In this document: piece after piece, positions 1-7,850 of the stretch
How the letters are laid out: every line of letters starts with the position of its first letter
Position numbering within the stretch: the stretch's first letter is position 1
Origin: UBA11051 sp964390495
Lineage (GTDB): Bacteria > Armatimonadota > Zipacnadia > Zipacnadales > UBA11051
Reading direction: 5' to 3'
Assembly (NCBI GenBank): GCA_964390495.1
Contig: CAYMIN010000011.1
Location: 71,469-135,468 of the forward strand
DNA length: 64,000 bases
Program-made: the position numbers and the translations under genes
The notes under the pieces: generated by a model
Seen by the model: only the letters and a program-made list of their open reading frames with translations
Database searches by the model: none
What the model was told of the DNA's origin: nothing

Positions 1-2
1 AC

Positions 3-977
3 CGCAACTACCCGGCCAACTGGGACTTCAACACCGACGCCGCCGACCATCCCTTCGCCCAGCCGGAGATCAAAGCCGTCGGCAGCTTCCTGCTGGAGCA
101 CAAGAACGTCTTCGCCGGCATAGACTTCCACTGCGGCTCGCAGGCGGTGCTGCGGCCCTCCAGCACGCCCGACAATGACATGAATCAGGCCGACCTGGGG
201 TTGATTATCGAGATCGGCAAGATCGGCGAGAAGCTGACCGGCTTTGGGCTGATGAATGTGCGCGATTACCGCGATCCCTGGCGGGCGCCGATCACCCTGC
301 GCGGCAACTCCGGCGACTTTGCCTACTTCGAACTGGGCATTTCCTGGTATGTCATCGAGCTGGGCAACGGCTACAGCAGCTCGGGTATTGACATTCAAAC
401 CTTTTTTAACGCCGACGAGGAGACCCGCCAGCGCGATTTCATGCGCCGGCTCATGGAGTTCGCCGACGAGAGCGAAGGCCGCGACGTATTCGTGCCCTGG
501 CAGGACTGCGAGCATCCGCAGCTCGGTAAGGTGCAAGTCGGCGGCATGAGCATCGCGGCTACGCACTACCCGTATCCGCCGCACATGGCTGAAATCTCCG
601 CCAACACCACCAAGTTCCTGCTGGAGCACGCCTCCTGGCATCCGCAGCTCTGCCTGTCGAATGTGGAGGTCGCCGGCGTCGGTGAGGGCGTCTATCGCCT
701 CCGCGCCGATGTCGCCAATACCGGCCGCTTCGCCACCAACGTCATGTCAACCGGCATCGGTAGCCGAAGCGCCGAGCCGGTGGCGGTGAAGCTGGAGAAG
801 GTGGAGGCGGCCAAGATATTCTCACGCCCGCGGGTCTATGAATTTGCGGCTCTGGGCGGTGGTGGTGGAGGCCAGCAGATGGAGTGGTTCGTCGGCGCCT
901 CGCCGGGCGATGAGATCACCATCACCGCCTCCCACCCCCGCGGGGGGATCGTCAGGGAAAGGCTGAAGTTGCCATGA
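3..977 (+). CDS. Zinc carboxypeptidase, peptidase M14 family (5' end outside window)
   Basis: The open frame enters from the left edge and stops at TGA 975-977; 324 residues are visible and the N-terminal part is missing. The visible part begins with RNYPANWDFN, the Arg-Asn-Tyr-Pro substrate-binding stretch of M14 carboxypeptidases. It then has FAQPEIKAVGSFLLEHK and GIDFHCGSQAVLRP, which contain the third zinc-ligand His. Around residue 115 is SWYVIELGNGY, the block holding the catalytic Glu. A C-terminal beta-rich domain of about 100 residues follows. The enzyme probably removes C-terminal residues or cleaves a peptide side chain; substrate and location cannot be told because the signal region is absent. 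A frame start exists at the GTG at 147, but homology to the family continues upstream of it, so 147 is not the real start. A palindromic repeat begins 8 nt after the stop. Confidence 0.85.
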   Translation, partial: RNYPANWDFNTDAADHPFAQPEIKAVGSFLLEHKNVFAGIDFHCGSQAVLRPSSTPDNDMNQADLGLIIEIGKIGEKLTGFGLMNVRDYRDPWRAPITLRGNSGDFAYFELGISWYVIELGNGYSSSGIDIQTFFNADEETRQRDFMRRLMEFADESEGRDVFVPWQDCEHPQLGKVQVGGMSIAATHYPYPPHMAEISANTTKFLLEHASWHPQLCLSNVEVAGVGEGVYRLRADVANTGRFATNVMSTGIGSRSAEPVAVKLEKVEAAKIFSRPRVYEFAALGGGGGGQQMEWFVGASPGDEITITASHPRGGIVRERLKLP

Positions 978-984
978 GCCGCAT

Positions 985-1070
985 AAATTGGGGACAGTCA
1001 CCTATTTCCCAATTTCCACAGTCTCCACTGCTATCTCTTTACGAGGGAAATAGGTGACTGTCCCCAATTT
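985..1070. repeat. Palindromic repeat, GGGGACAGTCACC family, copy 1
   Basis: Perfect 25-bp inverted arms at 985-1009 and 1046-1070 surround a 36-nt spacer. The outer ends read AAATTGGGGACAGTCACC. Related copies occur at 58367-58449 and 59286-59367. Each copy starts within about 10 nt of a stop codon. The size and shape fit REP-like elements moved by RAYT (REP-associated tyrosine) transposases, but no such transposase gene is present here. The hairpin could also end or stabilise the carboxypeptidase mRNA. Confidence 0.85.
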
Positions 1071-1135
1071 GAAAAGGACTCGGAGCAATGGCAGCAATAG
1101 GTGACCGGGCCCGATTCGGGGGGCCGAGATAGGGT

Positions 1136-1164
1136 TTGACTTTTGTCAGCCCATTTCATATACT
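1136..1164 (+). promoter_or_regulatory. Sigma70-type promoter for the barrel gene
   Basis: TTGACT (1136-1141) and TATACT (1159-1164) are separated by exactly 17 bp, close to the housekeeping consensus. The expected transcript start near 1171 leaves a leader of about 45 nt before the AGGAGGTG ribosome site at 1203-1210. No other gene starts nearby, so this promoter serves the gene at 1217. Confidence 0.75.
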
Positions 1165-1216
1165 TGTGGCATTGGACAGCGATGGAGCGGGCGTAACTAC
1201 TTAGGAGGTGAGCCGC

Positions 1217-1936
1217 TTGCGAACCTGGCTTGTGTTTGTAGCCGCAATTCTCGTTTTGGCTTTGGCGAGCGCGACGGTGGTGGCCGATCCGTACCTCTCG
1301 ATCTGGGAGATGGAGACAGCAGACACCAGTGTCACCAATTCCTGGATCGGCTCAACTGGTATGGTCCTGACCCCGACGGCCAAGACCTGCGTGCCGCAGG
1401 GCATGATCGGCAGCTACCACTGGATTGATGTTGATCCTGATGCAGGCGACGTCTGGAGTGTGAATGTCGGTATCACAGGTAATCTGGAGATCGGCGCAGC
1501 CCGACTGGGCAAGGACCTGACCGGTGGCGATGCAGAAGTCGTCGCCAATGCCAAGTACAACTTGGACCTGGGGCGCTGGACCGAGAATCCGGAAGCTCCC
1601 GAGGTGGCTGTCGGTGTCTGGGACATCGGCAATGAGGTCAACCGCACTTACTACCTGGTGGTGACCCAGGATCTGGAGATTGCTGAGGAGGCGCAAGTGT
1701 CCAGTTTGCGTGCCAGCATCGGCTATGCCGACAGCGACGCCAATACCGGCACGATGGACGGGGTATTCGGGGGCATTGAGTTTGTTCCCTTCGAGAGCGG
1801 CCTGGTGAAGCTGGAATACGACGCCGACGACTTCAACGCCGCGCTGTTGTATTCGTGGTCCGATAAGCTTTCTCTGGAGATCGGCTCGATTGACGGCGAC
1901 CTCGGCCTGGGTGTGAACTTCCAGACCGGCTTCTAG
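1217..1936 (+). CDS. Predicted YjbH-like outer-membrane beta-barrel protein
   Basis: This is a 239-residue exported protein. I chose the TTG at 1217 because the AGGAGGTG at 1203-1210 lies 6 nt upstream; the GTG at 1208 lies inside that ribosome site. The first 23 residues (MRTWLVFVAAILVLALASAT...) form a signal peptide. The mature part has GSTGMVLTPTA, the opening motif of YjbH-like barrel proteins, then alternating beta strands, and it ends in Phe (NFQTGF), as outer-membrane barrels usually do. At about 210 mature residues it is much shorter than E. coli YjbH and could form a small barrel. It is a single-gene unit with its own promoter and terminator, which suggests substantial expression. 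The family assignment rests on the motif and general pattern only; the function is unknown. Confidence 0.6.
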   Translation: MRTWLVFVAAILVLALASATVVADPYLSIWEMETADTSVTNSWIGSTGMVLTPTAKTCVPQGMIGSYHWIDVDPDAGDVWSVNVGITGNLEIGAARLGKDLTGGDAEVVANAKYNLDLGRWTENPEAPEVAVGVWDIGNEVNRTYYLVVTQDLEIAEEAQVSSLRASIGYADSDANTGTMDGVFGGIEFVPFESGLVKLEYDADDFNAALLYSWSDKLSLEIGSIDGDLGLGVNFQTGF

Positions 1937-1968
1937 CTGGCCCGTCAACTCAACATAGATAGATCACT

Positions 1969-1998
1969 GGGACGCCCGCGCGGGCGTCCCATTTTCTA
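1969..1998 (+). terminator. Rho-independent terminator of the barrel gene
   Basis: A perfect 11-bp-arm palindrome at 1969-1990 (GGGACGCCCGC and its complement) is followed by ATTTTCTA. It lies 33 nt after the stop codon at 1936. Confidence 0.85.
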
Positions 1999-2079
1999 TA
2001 TCCCCATCACGAACGGCAAGGGCCGATGCGAGGCAGCCTTGGGCAAATCTAGCAGCTTCAGGGCTTGTCTCCGGCCTTA

Positions 2080-2119
2080 GGAAGGGTCTGCAGGAAGGGG
2101 TTGGAGGCCTGCTCGCGGC
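2080..2119. repeat. 40-bp direct repeat bounding the restriction-modification operon, left copy
   Basis: Bases 2080-2119 are identical to 6229-6268. Read on the minus strand they encode REQASNPFLQTLP, the C-terminal end of the metallo-hydrolase at 6219-6854. In this copy the frame continues PKAGDKP and stops at 2060-2058. This looks like the displaced original 3' end of that gene, so the repeat marks the left edge of an insertion. Confidence 0.9.
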
Positions 2120-2138
2120 CTCCACCGTCGACGGCCCA

Positions 2139-3317
2139 TCACAGCAGCCCCCATCTCTTGCCCTGCGCTACCCGGCTGCAAAGATCCTCAAAGGCTGGAT
2201 AAGTAGGATCCGATTGGGGCAGTATTGTCACCTCGTAGAGGGGGTCACTTCCCTGGGGTAATCTGCTGATGATTAGGAGGTCCCCGCCATCAGGTGCCAT
2301 AAGGTCGATTGTCTGGTTATCCATCCGAAGACGATACTCACCGCGTTGTTCGTAGTACCATATTCGGTAGTTGTGACGTTCCCGCTCGCTGGGCGTGTTG
2401 AGAACGACGTCAAAGAACTCGTCTGGATGCTGACGGCCGCGCAGGAGGATTGCCGGAAAGAAGTTGGTTGCATCATGGGGGATCAATACCTCGGGAGTAC
2501 CTGGAGTGCCAGTCCGGTGACTCGAGTCGAAGGGCGACAATACCATGATGAAAGTGTCCGCCGTCGCACTGACCTGAGGAGGAACAACAATGCTTGGCCG
2601 TGATGCAGGTGAGTGGCTCGACCCAGGAGCCGGCGCAGGGGCTACCGGAACTGCCAGGGCCGGGAAGATGGTCGCCAGGGGTGTCACAGAGTAATTGGGG
2701 GATTCGGCCCCTGGTGAATCCGTCTGCGCTTCATACTCCTGCCAAGCAGCTTCAGTTCGCAGTATGCCAGCCTCGACTAACTGATGCAGAGTGCTTTCAG
2801 TTACCGGTTGGACGTTAGGGTGTGCCGTATTGAGTAGTTGTCTGATGAATTCGCGATAGCGCTGATGCACCAAGAAGTCTGCGTCGATCTCAAAGTCGAG
2901 GTGAACTGCTGTAGCCAATTCGATATTCCGAAAGAGCCCATCACGTGTCAAGTTCGCACTGCCAACAATGGCAATGGCCTGCGAATGACCAGATATGAGA
3001 TAGAGCTTGGGGTGGTAGATAAGCGATGATACTGTGTAAAACACGGTACTGTCGCCTGACACTTCGCGCAAAGCGCGAAGCGCTTCGATGGACGTAACGC
3101 CACCATCTACTCCGACCGCGCCTGACACAGTGCCACCTCGGTTCAGCAGTGTTCCTACGGACGCCGCAATGCGGCTCCACCCGGAGAGCCTCATGTAGGC
3201 GACACCAAATTCAAATTGCCGGGCCGCCTCATCGGCAATGCTCCTGTTCAGCACGTCACCGACCCGCACAGCGGGTACGCCTCCTACGTGGGCTTGGGGA
3301 ATCACCTCGATGCGCAC
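2139..3317 (-). CDS. PLD-family restriction endonuclease (BfiI/NgoFVII-like)
   Basis: 392 residues. The N-terminal half carries one phospholipase-D type HKD motif: HPKLYLI at about residue 101, followed by IVGSANLTRDGLFRNIE. This is the arrangement in metal-independent restriction nucleases such as BfiI and NgoFVII, where two subunits build one active site. After a Pro/Ala/Ser-rich linker (about 215-250), the C-terminal 140 residues include EVLIPHDATNFFPAILLRG, which resembles the B3-like DNA-recognition domain of these enzymes. The start is GTG at 3317-3315, only 3 nt after the stop of the upstream methyltransferase, so it is translationally coupled as the last gene of the operon. Base composition is near 50% G+C in sampled lines, lower than the flanks. 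The recognition site cannot be deduced from sequence. Confidence 0.8.
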   Translation of the reverse strand: MRIEVIPQAHVGGVPAVRVGDVLNRSIADEAARQFEFGVAYMRLSGWSRIAASVGTLLNRGGTVSGAVGVDGGVTSIEALRALREVSGDSTVFYTVSSLIYHPKLYLISGHSQAIAIVGSANLTRDGLFRNIELATAVHLDFEIDADFLVHQRYREFIRQLLNTAHPNVQPVTESTLHQLVEAGILRTEAAWQEYEAQTDSPGAESPNYSVTPLATIFPALAVPVAPAPAPGSSHSPASRPSIVVPPQVSATADTFIMVLSPFDSSHRTGTPGTPEVLIPHDATNFFPAILLRGRQHPDEFFDVVLNTPSERERHNYRIWYYEQRGEYRLRMDNQTIDLMAPDGGDLLIISRLPQGSDPLYEVTILPQSDPTYPAFEDLCSRVAQGKRWGLL

Positions 3318-3320
3318 CGC

Positions 3321-4925
3321 TCACCGCCTTCTCAGAATGATGAGGGCTTCAGACCGTATCGAATTGGCGCTGTGCACGTCAAAGCGGCTATAGGTGTCCA
3401 ATTCAACGGTCTCTTGCAGGTCGAATCCGTTGTGCTCTGCCAGCTCGCAAAGCAGGCAGGGCGTGTCAATGACGATTTCCCGCCCGCCTAGGGTGGTCTG
3501 GTTGCGCCCGACAAGCAACGCGAAGGGCGCCCCTTTCTTGAGGAGGCGACGCATCTGCTCGAACGTCTGTTGCATCTCTGCGAGATAGCGGTAGATCAGA
3601 GCGGGGCGGTTCTGACGGCGAAACCCGTCTACGTCACCATCGATACAGCGCCGGAGCCGCCTGCACAACGCCAAGCATCCTCTTGGCAGGCCGAGCGCGT
3701 TGTGTGCGAGAGCACTCTCAAGTTGACAACGATCACCATTGGTTATCTCGCGGGTACCGATAAGGGCTCTCTCCAAGCGTCGAAGTTCCTTGGCGTTTAC
3801 CAGGCCGAGAAACGCAAGACTCAGACGTTGCGTGTCGATGTAGGGCAGCGCTGTTGCGTACGGAGGACTGGTCATAGCCGCATCGAATAGCCGATGCGGA
3901 GACTGCATAAGACTTCTTATGGCATCCTCACACCGGCGAGAGTCAGCCAGAGCCACATACTGGTCGGCCTGCGGGCTCGGCAAATGCTGGCACGCCCTCT
4001 CGATGGAGGCGATTCTATCCCTGACGGCCTCAATGAATAGAGGAATAACAGGCAAGTTCTCGGGGCTGGATTTGCGCCGACGTATCCGGAGATCCGCAGG
4101 CTCCTGAAGTGAGACTTGCCGAAGGATGTCGCTCAGAATGGTCAGGAATACTTGCCGCCCATCTTGCCGACCGATCTTTTCTACCGCACGCTTGATGGCC
4201 GCAAGCTGCGCTAAGACTGAAACAGTGAACCAGGCTGACAAGTACTCAAAGTTCGGCAGTGTTTGCTGCCAGTCATCTCCTGCGATCTTGGTGATGTCTT
4301 TCGCAGAAAGTGGTTTCTCGAGCGCCGTATCGCCCAGAACTGCGGCCAGTCTGTGGAATAGCGAATGCATTTCGGCTATCAGGCGGTCGATCGACATGTG
4401 CACTGCCGCAATCTTGGCAGCGGCGATCTGCACAGCCAGCGGGTTGAGGTCAACCCCTACAGCATTCCAACCTATGTGACCCGCCTCGAGAAGTGTCGTG
4501 CCACTGCCACAAAAGGGATCCAGCACCCACGCACCAGACCCTAGGCCGAGAATGTTTCCAATCGCGCGCACTACCTGGGGATTGAACTTACCACGATATT
4601 CGTGAAGCCCGTGAGCTGAATACCTGGTGTTCTGGCGAGTAAGTTTCGGCGGGATAGTTCTCGATGGCCAATCATCAGCCACACCCTTGGCTGTTGCCTC
4701 CAGAACAGCCTGAAGCGGCGTCACCTCTGTGCCATCTTCTGCTAGTGCTCGGTAAAAGTAGGTGGTTCGGCTGGCCGCCGTTTGCCAATCACCCTGGTAT
4801 TCCAGCCACATACCTGCGCTACCTGGTTCAGCTTGGCGCCCAAACAAGGCAGCCAACTCGCGCTTAGCGAATAGATGTTCATATGGCAGATATCGATATC
4901 CTTGCCACGTGAATTCTAGCCGCAT
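3321..4925 (-). CDS. DNA methyltransferase, SPPY type (first of two)
   Basis: 534 residues. VLDPFCGSGTTLLEAGHIGWNAVGVDLNPLA (around 145-170; SAM-binding motif I and the following acidic strand) precedes AAMTSPPYATALPY (around 345; catalytic motif IV). The order I then IV with an insert of about 200 residues is seen in some restriction-linked N4-cytosine and N6-adenine methyltransferases, and SPPY is commoner in the N4-cytosine class. HEYRGKFNPQVV before motif I resembles the HPYPAKF block of the other methylase. Its start overlaps the end of the upstream methylase by 10 nt and its stop is 3 nt from the nuclease start. It most likely protects one strand of an asymmetric site. The base modified is uncertain. 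Confidence 0.85.
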   Translation of the reverse strand: MRLEFTWQGYRYLPYEHLFAKRELAALFGRQAEPGSAGMWLEYQGDWQTAASRTTYFYRALAEDGTEVTPLQAVLEATAKGVADDWPSRTIPPKLTRQNTRYSAHGLHEYRGKFNPQVVRAIGNILGLGSGAWVLDPFCGSGTTLLEAGHIGWNAVGVDLNPLAVQIAAAKIAAVHMSIDRLIAEMHSLFHRLAAVLGDTALEKPLSAKDITKIAGDDWQQTLPNFEYLSAWFTVSVLAQLAAIKRAVEKIGRQDGRQVFLTILSDILRQVSLQEPADLRIRRRKSSPENLPVIPLFIEAVRDRIASIERACQHLPSPQADQYVALADSRRCEDAIRSLMQSPHRLFDAAMTSPPYATALPYIDTQRLSLAFLGLVNAKELRRLERALIGTREITNGDRCQLESALAHNALGLPRGCLALCRRLRRCIDGDVDGFRRQNRPALIYRYLAEMQQTFEQMRRLLKKGAPFALLVGRNQTTLGGREIVIDTPCLLCELAEHNGFDLQETVELDTYSRFDVHSANSIRSEALIILRRR

Positions 4926-6085
4926 GTAGGAGTCTCCAAAGAGAACACTACGAGATGTTCACGATTTATCCGACTATTGACCGGGTTAAAGCTCTTGCGT
5001 CTCGCAGGGATTTGGCGTTCTATGGCATCCCACAAGACAAACCCGTGCTGTGCCGACGCATCTATGAGCAGCTTGACGTTATCTATGAGACGCCCCCGGA
5101 TAATCGAGCGGCCCACAATGAAGCAGGCCTTCGCCTGCGGCAGCATTACTTCGGCTAGGAGACCGAATACGGCTCCCATCTGTCGCTCGAAGTCATGTTC
5201 ATCCTGACCATTGACCTTGTGATAGTGTGGCCGGGCGCCAATTTCGCGTTCCCGCACGGCTATTGGATCCATGCCCAGCCAATACATTCGGTACTTGTGG
5301 TATAGCCAGTATTCGTAGGCATTCGGGTATGGTGGCGACGTGATCACGAGGCCCGCTCTCACTCCGAGTTCGTCAGGAGTAACACTCAGAATGTCACGGT
5401 TCACGATTCTTGCTTTACCGGGGGTGACTGGCAAGCCCCCAATGAATTCGCACAGAGCGCCATCCAGTGCGAGTGCAGCCCTGGAGAACAGCCTGAATAC
5501 ATCATCTGCCGAAACGTTCTTTTCCATGGCTGCATAGCGCGTGTCACTTTCCTGATTAGAAACGCGCACGATTATGCTGGACAGGGCGACCTGCAAAGCT
5601 TCCCTCTGCGATACGTCTTGCACTCCGCTAATCTGATGGGTCAACGCCGCCAGCGCCTCTTGGACATGCGGCTGGAACCAGTGATCCAGTCTAGGGATTG
5701 ATGGGACGCATACCGTCCCAGAAGACACCTGTTTCCGTGCCTCACCGGCTATGTCCGTAACCATCCGTCCTAGCGATGCCGACAGTTGTGACGTCTTGAC
5801 CCTTGCAATCAAGCAGGCAAGGGGGTGTATGTCTATGCCACACGCATCAAATCCCAGTGCGATTGCCTCAACAAGGGTCGTGCCGGAGCCACAAAAGGGA
5901 TCTAGCACGACACTGCCGTCCGCAGGCGGGAATCGATGAAGTACCTGCCGCGGAATGTCAGCAATGAACTTGGCTGGATAGGGGTGAATACCGTGAACAC
6001 CGCTACTAGGTGGGGCATCTGCAAAGTCCCAATCCAGCGCATCCAGTCTTTGAGTCCGAGAAGCCATACCTGTGTCGTCCCGCAT
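4916..6085 (-). CDS. DNA methyltransferase, SPPY type (second of two)
   Basis: 389 residues and the first gene of the operon. Around residues 30-75 it has HGIHPYPAKFIADIPRQ followed by VVLDPFCGSGTTLVEAIALG (motif I). LVITSPPYPNAYEYWLYH near residue 247 is the catalytic motif IV. The layout matches the other methylase, but overall similarity by eye is low, so they are not a recent duplication. BfiI-type systems use a PLD nuclease with two N4-cytosine methylases, which matches this gene set. The ATG at 6085 is used here; an in-frame ATG at 6067 is possible, since neither has a strong ribosome site. The gene lies about 69 nt after the expected transcript start of the promoter at 6161-6189. Confidence 0.85.
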   Translation of the reverse strand: MRDDTGMASRTQRLDALDWDFADAPPSSGVHGIHPYPAKFIADIPRQVLHRFPPADGSVVLDPFCGSGTTLVEAIALGFDACGIDIHPLACLIARVKTSQLSASLGRMVTDIAGEARKQVSSGTVCVPSIPRLDHWFQPHVQEALAALTHQISGVQDVSQREALQVALSSIIVRVSNQESDTRYAAMEKNVSADDVFRLFSRAALALDGALCEFIGGLPVTPGKARIVNRDILSVTPDELGVRAGLVITSPPYPNAYEYWLYHKYRMYWLGMDPIAVREREIGARPHYHKVNGQDEHDFERQMGAVFGLLAEVMLPQAKACFIVGRSIIRGRLIDNVKLLIDASAQHGFVLWDAIERQIPARRKSFNPVNSRINREHLVVFSLETPTCG

Positions 6086-6160
6086 TTCTTTGCCAAAGGT
6101 TCGCGTGGCGGTCTGCTGCCTAACTGATATTCATCACGGCCCTGGGCTGCTACAAGTATC

Positions 6161-6189
6161 AAGGTACCCCGTAGGGCGCGTGTTGTCAA
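6161..6189 (-). promoter_or_regulatory. Promoter of the restriction-modification operon
   Basis: On the minus strand TTGACA (6189-6184) and TACCTT (6166-6161) are separated by 17 bp. The promoter lies inside the inserted segment, upstream of the first methylase, so the cassette brings its own promoter. No C-protein gene or operator was recognised. Confidence 0.55.
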
Positions 6190-6218
6190 GCCGCGATCCC
6201 CATCGTGGTAATGGCCCG

Positions 6219-6854
6219 TCATACGCCCGGAAGGGTCTGCAGGAAGGGGTTGGAGGCCTGCTCGCGGCGCATGGTTGTGGCCGCACCGTGGCCGGGATAC
6301 AGCCGCGTGTCATCAGCCAGGGATGAGACGAGACGCGTCAAGGAAGCGACCATTTCCTGCTCATCGCCACCCGGCAAGTCCGTGCGGCCGATGCTGCCGG
6401 CAAACAGCGTATCACCGCAGAATGCCGCATCAGCCGTTACGAAGCATACCCCACCGGGCGAATGGCCCGGTGTGTGCATCACGGTGATGTCCAGCCCGGC
6501 CAAATGCAGTTGATCGCCCTCGCCAAGTTCCACATCAACGCGGCAACCCTCGGCACCACCCACCAGGGAAGCCCAGTAGGGGTCAGGCTTATTGATGATC
6601 TCGGCGTCGGCAGCATGGGCATAGACCTTAGCTGCAGTGGCGCGCTGGATTGCGGCGGCGGCGGCGATATGGTCCACATGGCCGTGGGTAAGCAGTAAGG
6701 CCTGGACGGACTTACCGATCCTGGCGGCTTGCTGCAGGAGAGCTTGCGGCTCGCCGCCGGGGTCTATCATCAGGATGCAGTCGGCCTCATCGGCGCCTAC
6801 CAGATAGCAGTTCGTCGCCAGGGCGCCGACCGTTGCGGTCTCAATCCTTAACAT
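6219..6854 (-). CDS. Metallo-beta-lactamase-fold hydrolase, glyoxalase II-like (YcbL type)
   Basis: 211 residues, cytoplasmic. It carries the full metal-binding set: LTHGHVDH (about 58), HTPGHSPGGVCF (about 130), FCGDTLFAGSIGRTDLPGG (about 145) and YPGHGAATT (about 190). This is the short glyoxalase II family without the C-terminal glutathione-binding domain, acting on thioesters or similar small substrates. The last codons (LPGV, stop 6221-6219) are supplied by the inserted restriction-modification segment; the probable original end, PKAGDKP, is now at 2081-2058, about 4.1 kb away. The ATG at 6854 has no strong ribosome site, and the gene may be read from the dtd-TPR unit upstream. Confidence 0.85.
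   Translation of the reverse strand: MLRIETATVGALATNCYLVGADEADCILMIDPGGEPQALLQQAARIGKSVQALLLTHGHVDHIAAAAAIQRATAAKVYAHAADAEIINKPDPYWASLVGGAEGCRVDVELGEGDQLHLAGLDITVMHTPGHSPGGVCFVTADAAFCGDTLFAGSIGRTDLPGGDEQEMVASLTRLVSSLADDTRLYPGHGAATTMRREQASNPFLQTLPGV
6229..6268. repeat. 40-bp direct repeat bounding the restriction-modification operon, right copy
   Basis: Identical to 2080-2119 over 40 bp, with mismatches immediately outside both ends (2079 against 6228 and 2120 against 6269). It lies inside the 3' end of the metallo-hydrolase gene, so this gene kept its frame after the insertion. The inserted segment between the copies is 4109 bp (2120-6228). Confidence 0.9.
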
Positions 6855-6990
6855 AATCTAGCGCACGCCATTGGCAGGATTCTCACCAGATTGGCTTGAC
6901 AGGTTACTGAAGTTTTTGCCGGAGGGGTGCGGGGAACCGGCTTTTCCCAAAAAGCGGCTTTCCCGCAGGGCTGTTGCTCCACTGCCGTGC

Positions 6991-7845
6991 TTACCCTTCA
7001 CTTTCGTATATTTCCTGGTCCCAACCGACGCGAGCCATCTGCGAGGGCAAGGCGGCACGCAGATGCCAGCGCCGTGCCCAGTCGCGGTCATACTCGTCCA
7101 GGGGCCCGGCCTGGCGATAGGCCGCCAGAGCCGCGGCCGGGTTGTCGGTCAGCAGCAGCAATTCACCCATCAGATAGAGATAGACCGCGTTCTCAGGGTT
7201 GATCTTGTAGGCGCGTCGCAGTTGCTGGAGGGCCTTGGCGAAGCACTGCTGGCGCACGTAGATGATGCTGAGCCGGACATTGTAGAAATCTTCGGCCGGC
7301 GCGCAGGCGATGGCGACTTCGTATTCGGCGGCGGCGGCGTCCCACTGACGGCGGCGGGCGTAGAGGTCGGCCAGCTTATGGTGGTAGAAGCCGTCTTGGG
7401 GTGCTAGCTCAATGGCGCGCTCGAACTGACGCCGGGCCCGGTGAAAATCGCCGCGCGCCAGATACAGCTCGCCCAGGCGGCAGTGGTAGTAGTGCCTGGT
7501 CGGGTCGCACTTGACGGCTTTCTCCAGAGCGTGGATGGCGGCGGCAAAGCGGCTGATATGGATCCAGAACTCGGCCAGGCAGAAGTGGGCCTCGGCGTGC
7601 CGCGGATGGATGCTGAGGGCCTTCTTATATGCGCGGTAGGCCTGCTGGGGCATATTCGCTGCGAAGTAGGCGTCCCCCAGCGCCACCGAAGTGTCGGGGT
7701 CCTGACTATCGAGTTTGCCGGATTGCTGGTACTCGCCGATGGCCTCCTCGATGAAGCCCTGTTCGGCCAGCAGGTCGCCGTGGAGGCGGTGATCGGCGGC
7801 CTGGCGCCGGCGTGTGCTCTGGCTCTGCGATTCCGAATGCGCCAT
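6991..7845 (-). CDS. TPR-repeat protein
   Basis: 284 residues without signal peptide or membrane segment. At least six tetratricopeptide units of about 34 residues run from residue 18 to 245, with the usual A/G/Y/P spacing. Examples are ALGDAYFAANMPQQAYRAYKKALSIHP, CRLGELYLARGDFHRARRQFERAIELAP and KLADLYARRRQWDAAAAEYEVAIACAP (shown here only as repeat units). It is a protein-interaction scaffold with no enzymatic motif. It starts 5 nt after the stop of dtd, so the two are co-transcribed; the partner is unknown. Confidence 0.8.
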   Translation of the reverse strand: MAHSESQSQSTRRRQAADHRLHGDLLAEQGFIEEAIGEYQQSGKLDSQDPDTSVALGDAYFAANMPQQAYRAYKKALSIHPRHAEAHFCLAEFWIHISRFAAAIHALEKAVKCDPTRHYYHCRLGELYLARGDFHRARRQFERAIELAPQDGFYHHKLADLYARRRQWDAAAAEYEVAIACAPAEDFYNVRLSIIYVRQQCFAKALQQLRRAYKINPENAVYLYLMGELLLLTDNPAAALAAYRQAGPLDEYDRDWARRWHLRAALPSQMARVGWDQEIYESEG

Positions 7846-7850
7846 TTACC

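Noticed and set aside
2120..6228. The lower-GC insert as a prophage or integrative element with att sites
   Set aside because: No integrase, excisionase, phage or transfer genes are present; only the three restriction-modification genes lie between the repeats.
6890..6990. Possible terminator after the TPR gene
   Set aside because: The only stem before a T-run is four base pairs (GCGG/CCGC), too weak to call.
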